Shown here: positions 57,530-64,000 of the stretch, one piece after another
How positions within the stretch are numbered: the first letter of the stretch is position 1
Layout: each line of letters begins with the position of its first letter
From: Druceiella hillmani
Taxonomy: Eukaryota; Arthropoda; Insecta; Lepidoptera; Hepialidae
DNA: 64,000 nucleotides
Reading direction: 5' to 3'
NCBI GenBank assembly: GCA_039881145.1
Contig: JAYKKI010000006.1
Location: 19,598,501-19,662,500, forward strand
The notes under the pieces: generated by a model
Seen by the model: only the letters and a program-made list of their open reading frames with translations
Database searches by the model: none
Told to the model about the DNA's origin: nothing
Made by a program: the position numbers and the translations under genes

Positions 57530-59295
57530 ATTTAACCACCAGGACGTTGCAGGTATTCTTACCGATGAAGAAAGTATCAATGGTTGAAAAATATTTGGCG
57601 GTCTACAACAGATTTTAAGTTTCCACAGTTATGCGAAAGAAAAAAAAACAGATCGTTTCAAACGAACTGGTTAAAGGTACATGAATGGCTAGCATTATTT
57701 TTGGACGTCGTGAAGTGGGCACGAACGACGTGAAACTGGGGAAGTTGGTGATGAAATTATTGAAAACACTTAAAGAAGGTATTGAAATACTAACACACTA
57801 CAAGAACACGAAATACCACCAAGCTAATATGGTAGTATTTAACATTTTTTTAATGATGATGGAGGGAAAGCCAATGGATGTTGTAGTCCAAATGAGATCT
57901 CAGGAAAGAAAAACGATTGAAGAGAATCGTAAAAAACTTGCACCTATGATAAAAACAATTATATTATTTGGAATGAAAAATACACCATTATGAGGACACA
58001 GGGATGACGGTGATTTGGAATCGAAAAATTCTCGTAGAGGAGGTAATTTAAGAGTGCTATTGAAATTCCGAATCGACGCAGGGAACGACATACTGAGTGA
58101 TCACGTTAGAGATTGTGCTAAAAATATTTCTTACATTAGAAAGCTAGCATAAAATTACTTGATCGAGTGCTGTGGGGAGTTAATAACAAAGAAAATAGTG
58201 AACAAAATTGAAAAAAAGCCAAATATTTAACTGTTATAGAACGAAATGTCCTCCAGATTTCTCAGAACTGAGCTGCAGAGAATCGGACAGTTACAAAAGT
58301 TACTGTCACATAAATTTACTGACTAAGATATAGAGGATGTTATGCAAGGTACTGAATTATATAAAAATGACCTTCCTTGTTTCTTATCTTTGAAGGGCGA
58401 ACTAGAAATTTGGCAGATGAGAGAAAATTCGCCAAAAGTCGCCAGCAGAGGCCTATAAAATCCTGTTCACTATTCACTAAATATTTTATTGTTTACGATT
58501 GTATCTCTTGTTTTCTTCTTAGCTAATGATCTAGTTGTACTTATTGCTTGAGATGCCTACACTTGATAGCTTCTTCAATGGCAATCCTTGATAAACCGAA
58601 TCGACGCCTTGAAGAAGTGTATAAATATTGCAACGAATCTATCATTTCAGGCTACATCATATAACATATACAGCTTGCGTCTTATAACATATCTAAAATT
58701 TGCAATTAGATAACTATTATTGCATCGCATGAATTTTACTTTGGATTAAATGTCATTTACTTCTAAGAAAGGAGTTAGCGCCTTATTTATGAATTACTCA
58801 AGAAGTCTGTTTATTGAGTAATTCATAATTAAGAGGCTAACGTTTTTCTTAGAAGTAAATAACATTTATGTCAAAATTAAAGACATGGGTCTTTGTTTCT
58901 TAATATGTATAAAACTGCACTGAAAACTTACTAGCTATTACTAAAATATTAGAAATGTAATGTGGCCGAGATAAAATTCCTGTATTTTTGCGGTTAACAA
59001 ATCGAACGTTTCATTTCGTGAGTCGTTCGAAATTATTTCATATTTTTATTATGACTTGTTATGATGGGATATGTTTAAATTTTTTATCTATAAAATTAAG
59101 TAACCAGTATTTGTTAGTATATGAAAGCATATTTTCTGCTTAATTATATTGGAATACTTCACTAAAATATCTTCGCAGCAGGATGATAGAAGATCGTTTA
59201 AGTGAACTGGCTTTAATGCATATTCACCAAGACATCGCATCATTAATGAACGTAGATTAAGTATTGGATAAATTCAGCAGGAAACATAAAACAAA
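57530..59295 (+). pseudogene. hAT-like transposase relic of the ZMYM1/P52 type
   Basis: The plus strand reads FQTNWLKVHEWL (57,655 on), GTNDVKLGKLV, NTKYHQ, then EENRKKLAPMIKTI, a stop, GHRDDGDLESKN, NLRVLLKFRIDAGNDIL, CCGELITKKIV (to about 58,200). These lie in one frame over about 520 bp, with three stops. After frameshifts come LQRIGQLQKLLSHKFTD and LYKNDLPCFLSLKGELEIW (58,270-58,425). The C-terminal dimerisation end appears near 59,185 as RLSELALMHIHQDI. This order matches TTF-type zinc finger, DUF4371-type and hAT dimerisation proteins such as ZMYM1-like insect transposons. The middle (58.48-59.17 kb) is decayed and holds a 120-bp hairpin. I see no terminal repeats. Confidence 0.85.
58748..58867. 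mobile_element. 120-bp hairpin element within the hAT relic
   Basis: AAATGTCATTTACTTCTAAG at 58,748 is mirrored by CTTAGAAGTAAATAACATTT ending at 58,867, and GTTAGCGCCTTATTTATGAA is mirrored by TTCATAATTAAGAGGCTAAC. The arms are 54 bp with a few mismatches around a 12-nt loop. It looks like a tiny foldback MITE, or part of the host element. No convincing target duplication is visible. Confidence 0.85.
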
Positions 59296-59470
59296 ATTTT
59301 AATTTCATTATATGCAATTTTTGTATTAAAAATACGGATAAATACTAAAAAGGTTATTATTTCCAATAGCGACTATATTTAAAATTAATATCAAAAACTT
59401 ATGAGGACTTATGAAACTTATGCCAACTTGGTTGTGTGTATAACCGACGCTCATCGTCGGTGCTATTTCA

Positions 59471-59473
<3 letters not shown>

Positions 59474-59533
<60 letters not shown>
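59474..59533. repeat. (TA)n microsatellite
   Basis: A pure TA tract of about 29 repeats, the longest pure tract in the window after the compound one at 33.1 kb. AATCATATA and TATATGATT flank it symmetrically. A small inverted word pair, CCGACGCTCATCGTCGG, lies just upstream. Confidence 0.97.
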
Positions 59534-59536
<3 letters not shown>

Positions 59537-60171
59537 TAATGCTCCAATACTTTGAGATAAAACTAATCTACGATCGTTATATTTTGTGACATTTTTATGG
59601 ATAACGCTCGCGGAGTCATTGAAACAGATGAGTGTTGTCTTTAATCTTGACTAAACGATGTTTTTGCATGCTCTATCATTTGGAATTAATGCTGCAAGTT
59701 TGTTGAAATTCTTGTAGTGTTTAACTCGATTGATTTTTTTATAATGATTAAACTTGTCGGGAACAAATCGCGCATTCAGCTGGCGTAATTCCAAGCTTTA
59801 AGTCAAAGCGTTACATAGAGTTGATTTTGAAACTTACAATTTAACTATAATTAAGAATATTTTGGGTTTAAATTGATGAAATAATTCCCTTTCTGAATGT
59901 CGGATCGCCCAGTAATTGAATTAGTTTAACTCACCGAATGGTCTCTAGACGGCCCGATTTTTCATCATTCTTAATAAATTAATTTTATGTCACGTAAATT
60001 GCTTTAATCGCTCCTAAACTTACATATAGATTATATATTCACTATCACAGACATGTTGAATTATATAATGCGGTTTGATAATGGTTTTACCAAATTTAAT
60101 ACAAAAGCCAATAGTAGCTCTTTACTTGAAACTAATTTCTAGGTCGTCAACTGAAACGTGTAGAAATACAT

Positions 60172-60173
<2 letters not shown>

Positions 60174-60219
<46 letters not shown>
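60174..60219. repeat. (TA)n microsatellite
   Basis: A pure TA tract of about 22 repeats. Confidence 0.97.
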
Positions 60220-60223
<4 letters not shown>

Positions 60224-60889
60224 TAACCTTGATACTAATATTAATATTATACTCCTATTACTATACTTTAATATTAATGTTATACTCTTGTGGATCGAGT
60301 GAAATGTATATGGTATAACGCGAGCAAATGCCCAGTGGAGAACTGCATCTGCACCCACGTTCGTAATGAATTGGAAAATGTAATGGGCAGAGCGCTGTTC
60401 GGTGACTTGGTAATATCTCGTTTGCTATTGCATTTGTGATTCAGTAGCCTCATCTGGAGTTCAAGTATAATCAAGTCTAGATTGATAATTCAGATTGTAC
60501 GAAAGATGTCTAAAATTACGTAAATGAAAGGTTATTAGTATATATTCATGTTTTTTTTATTTTAATCGATTTTCTCCTGCAAATAAAACATCTATATTCC
60601 TTAAAATTGTTCTGTCTTATTTATCATATTTATTTTTCGTTTATTAAATAGATTAAAACCCACATTCAGTGTTATTGAAAAATTATCGTTCTTTGTACTT
60701 TATTTATTTCAAGTCTTCTCTACGGTGTAATCACCTAAAAAACTATTGGATGTTGCAGTTGGTCTTTCTCTAACGCAACGTTAGCATAAGTAATCAAATT
60801 AACCCGATTAATCAAATTAAAACGATTTTATGTAATTTCATATTTACTTCCTAAAAATAAAAAAAATACAAAAATAAAAACGAAGAAAA

Positions 60890-61330
60890 ATGATAACAAA
60901 ATAATAAAATAAAATAAAATAAGAATAAAAACAGATTACACGAGCACATAAATATTCATACTCTACATATATACAAATGCTTATGTATCATATATTCATT
61001 TATGTACACCAAATTCATCTCTTTCCGTTTCATTAACATTCCCATCTGTACTTATTTTAAGCTGAAATTCGCGGTTATATTTAAGTTTTATTCATCATGT
61101 TATTTACCCACATTTAGCCTGGTTAAGTAGTCAACTCATAACCTTTTAAAAAAGTCAATTGTAGTCTTATATACTGTAGTTAATTATTATTTAATCATAT
61201 TTTCTTATGTATCCCAGCTAATTATCATTTAGCAATTTAGTAGGTTTATTGTATAATTTTGGTCCGCAGAATGACAAATGTTTCAACCCGCATTTAGTTC
61301 AAATGGCAGCAATCTGTAAGTGGCATGTAC
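60890..61330 (-). pseudogene. LINE relic, probable jockey/CR1-group reverse transcriptase C-terminus
   Basis: On the minus strand SFCGPKLYNKPTKLLND (about 61,285-61,235) matches the C-terminal motif 'sf.gpklyN.LP..ik' of jockey- and CR1-like elements. Stops follow immediately. At its element-downstream side lies a TTATTTTA-type simple repeat (60,895-60,925), which may be the 3' tail. This is a short motif, so the call is tentative. Confidence 0.55.
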
Positions 61331-61402
61331 TTGCTGACCTCCTGTGGTTTGTACTTGCTGAGGCTCCTGTGGTATGTACTTGCTGACCAGCATTATATGG
61401 TC
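61318..61402. repeat. 28-bp tandem repeat, three copies
   Basis: GGCATGTACTTGCTGACCTC, TGGTTTGTACTTGCTGAGGC and TGGTATGTACTTGCTGACCA recur about every 27-29 bp, with CTCCTGTGG between them. Confidence 0.88.
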
Positions 61403-62160
61403 ATTGTTCATCTTGACTCTTATGTAGTCTATAGTCTGATAAATATCGTATTAATATATAACTGAACATTCTGCAAAATATGAGACTTTCAGGTACATTC
61501 TTGACCTCTTCTTCTCTGTCTCAGATTTTGTTAATCCACTCCGAGATGTCGGTTCATAATTATAATAATTATAGAACATACATAAGTAAGTGGCAATGTA
61601 AATTGATATAAATGACTATATTCGAAGATGGTAATATCATATATAAAAAAGCTCAAGCTGAGAAGTCAATAAAGATTTTCAATTTATTGAAATGGAGGAA
61701 GTAATAGATATTATGCAGACCAAATTTTTTCGACTGGTAAACAATTCGTATGCACAATGATACCCACAGTATTCAAAATTATTCTGCTACTTTTTACTAC
61801 TTAAATAATTATCATTCGTATGTTTACGGAACTCGTTTAACTTCAAATTTTTAAACTTCTGTTTTTAGCTAAGTGACATTAATTTCCATAGTCAACGTAA
61901 AAATTGTCTGACGCACGAGTAAATCTTACTAAGCTTATAGCCTGAAGACTTTAATTTGCTGAGATAAGCTTAGGCTGGAGATTTTAAATTCTTGAAAGCT
62001 TTTACATTTTGTTGCGAAATAATTGTCTTGTTTACAGTAAAGATAATTATATAATATTCTAAGACCGTATTCTATCTATTGATTTTGTAGTATTTTCTTA
62101 TATCAATGTCACCTAAGCCTTAAACTACCGTTATGATAAGAACTGAATTACCGCAAAAAG
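61403..62160. other. AT-rich spacer
   Basis: Nothing recognisable. Confidence 0.55.
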
Positions 62161-62170
62161 TATGTATCAT

Positions 62171-62305
62171 TTATGTGATAATATAAATGGATTTTATAAG
62201 GAAAACGTCGTCGCATTTGGATTCACGATTGTAATGTAATGTATATTTATTTGGTATTTGTGATTAAGAAATTTGTAAATGTTTTCTGTTTTTATGTTAT
62301 ATGTA

Positions 62306-62363
<58 letters not shown>

Positions 62364-62508
62364 TATGTACACACATATAATGTAAAAACGGAAAACAATT
62401 ACAAATTTCTTAATCACAAATACCAAATAAATATATATTGTATTATAATCGTGATTGCAAATGCAACGACCTTTTCCTTATGAAATTCATTTATATTAAC
62501 ACATCAAT
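62171..62508. mobile_element. MITE-like palindrome with a (TA)n loop
   Basis: TGATAATATAAATGGATTTT at 62,177 is mirrored by GAAATTCATTTATATTAACA near 62,500. TTGGTATTTGTGATTAAGAA is mirrored by TTCTTAATCACAAATACCAA. Arms of about 140 bp enclose a TA tract (62,311-62,357). The two mirrored 60-codon frames are artefacts of the symmetry. Flanking target duplications are unclear. Confidence 0.9.
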
Positions 62509-63000
62509 GTTACTAAATTTTATGTATGACACATAGACATATAAAATGCGTATTATCATCGACGTTTATCGATACTTGGTATCATTTTCAAGTAGACCCA
62601 AATTAAATGAGATATCTTGAATTTCGCATTGTATTCAACAATTACTACAGCATGATGATTGATATTGGACTATGATTTGGTGATGATGAGAAAACATTAG
62701 TTATCGAAACGAGTCGTTTATATTTACCATAGATTTTCACTTCACTGAAACGAATATATTATTAAAAATTATCATGATATAAATAAGCCTAGTAGTTCTT
62801 GTACTATACTCGGTAACATCATCATCATCATCATATATATTAATACGCTAAGGTTAAGATCTTACACTCCCTTTTTAGAAAAAACCTCACAACTAATCCA
62901 CATAAATTATATATCATTTTATAGATAATTGCTTGCTCTACCGGCATCCACAACTAAAAAATTTATTATTGCTATTGTTTTTGCAAATTAATTAATTATT
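62509..63000. other. AT-rich spacer
   Basis: A short (ATC)n tract lies at 62,818-62,834. Nothing else is recognised. Confidence 0.55.
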
Positions 63001-63019
63001 AAAATTATATACACAAAAC

Positions 63020-63209
63020 AGCAATGCTGCCATCTAACGGCTCAACGTCAATATGATTGACGGTCGGTAAAATTTTTGTTTAATTTCAAATCCACTCACG
63101 TATAAATCAAGTGGCGCTTTAGCTCAATGCTTTTGATACTTGCGCCTCTATATGTCAATTTTATTAAAATAGAATAAATAATGCGAAGACTTCGCACGGG
63201 TCACGCTAG
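63020..63209 (+). mobile_element. Helitron 3' end (probable nonautonomous copy, 5' end undefined)
   Basis: TGCGAAGACTTCGCA (63182-63196) is a perfect short hairpin. It is followed 9 bp later by CTAG (63206-63209) and then T, the layout of a Helitron terminus: a GC-rich hairpin about 10 bp before CTRR, insertion before T. The preceding body contains GCTGCCATCTAACGGCTCAAC and a TGACGGTCGG word, which may belong to it. I cannot place the 5' TC end. Confidence 0.6.
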
Positions 63210-64000
63210 TTTTAAATATTAATTAAATATTAGTCACTGAATAGGTGATTTAATATGTTATATTAAATTTCAGGGAAACTGCCTATGTATATAAAGTATT
63301 AATATTATTTCGGCCTAAATCGTTTCAATATCCTCTAATAGGCAATAAGTCAGTTTCCAATTGCAATGTATTTGGAACAGCCTATTAAAAATATAAATAT
63401 TAAATGCCACGTGATGGTTTAGAAATGATAGACGGTGTTTATCAGCCAGTCATCTGTGGCTATATGATAAATTTATTTATCTTTATAATGAATCGTGTGT
63501 AATTAATATAATTTAGTGTTGTTAACCATTCAGGCCTTATCTTCAAACGCATAAACTAAAATTTCCTATATTATCTCATATTTAACGCCATTAAGTTTCA
63601 TAACTTAAATTTGTTGCAAACTACCAATATAATAGTGTTAAAAACCGATTAATTTTGCCATTTCACTAATGATTGATTAGATTAATTCACATTCAATTAT
63701 CAATTTTATATCAGTAGTGAGAGTGAAATGGACAGGAACGATTTTTTGGGAAATAAAATTGAAACTTAGCGGTAGTTGGAAGCATGAATGGCAAATAAAT
63801 TAAATCTTTCCAAGTTACTGAAACGCTTTTAAAATAATGTTTTATCCCATTTTTTATGCATTTTTTACTTTTTAAAACTGTTCCGAAAACACCGACAAGG
63901 AAACAATTATATTAATTTTAAAATTAAAATGTTTACGTTACATAAGAGAAAAATTCATGGCCGAATGTATTTTTATCTACTAAAAACGTATCCATTAAAA
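63210..64000. other. AT-rich DNA without recognisable genes
   Basis: No gene, RNA or repeat is supported. Confidence 0.6.

Larger units (their letters stand above)
59296..60885. other. AT-rich DNA with two TA microsatellites
   Basis: No gene is supported. A short repeat TACTAATATTAATATTATACTC / TACTTTAATATTAATGTTATACTC lies at 60,233-60,290. Frames at 60122-60474 lack motifs. Confidence 0.55.

Overview
This window looks like nuclear DNA of an insect, most likely a butterfly or moth. It is very A+T-rich, dense in degraded transposable elements, and has no intact protein-coding gene. The lepidopteran reading rests on repeat types: about nine decayed copies of a dispersed repeat that ends in a 'GGTTCCGT...ACGGAACCCTAAAA' type motif with an upstream run of GACGGACGGACA-like words, a tRNA-headed SINE with an (AAATA)n tail, a Helitron-type 3' end, and RTE, hAT and mariner relics of insect type. 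Species assignment is inference. Percent identities and base composition were judged by eye, not computed. The longest open frames are low-complexity, minisatellite-derived or relic frames.

Layout. 0-12 kb: unique AT-rich DNA with a (TA)n tract, a CpG-rich island at 3.94-4.11 kb that may hold a first coding exon on the minus strand, a 26-bp minisatellite (4.83-5.46 kb), two SINEs (8.3 and 9.3 kb) and a 14-bp minisatellite (11.66-12.02 kb). 12-23 kb: a repeat pair (12.2 and 21.8 kb), two copies of a foldback element with 12-bp target duplications (16.1 and 22.6 kb), an inverted fragment of the large repeat (16.8 kb), a hAT transposase relic (19.8-20.2 kb) and a SINE.

23-51 kb: the dominant structure is a decayed tandem array of four modules in the cyclic order M-B-C-A. 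M is a minus-strand mariner transposase relic; B, C and A are unidentified modules of roughly 0.8-1.6 kb. The observed order is B1-C1-A1-M1, then A2-M2-B2-C2-M3-B3-C3-A3. The last A copy is folded into a palindrome of about 2.5 kb (48.56-51.08 kb). A second, TA-flanked mariner derivative (47.28-48.19 kb) and an RTE LINE tail (43.69-44.08 kb) are inserted in the array. Blocks E and F occur in the same order at 32.7/34.8 kb and 51.6/54.5 kb, suggesting an older, larger segmental duplication.

54-64 kb: block F with an internal inversion, a ~297-bp tandem duplication, a SINE, an RTE relic, a long hAT-like relic of the ZMYM1/P52 type (57.5-59.3 kb) with a 120-bp hairpin inside, a LINE 3' relic, a MITE with a (TA)n loop (62.3 kb) and a Helitron 3' terminus (63.2 kb). 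Nothing here implies a working pathway. The interest lies in how the repeats duplicated, inverted and nested.
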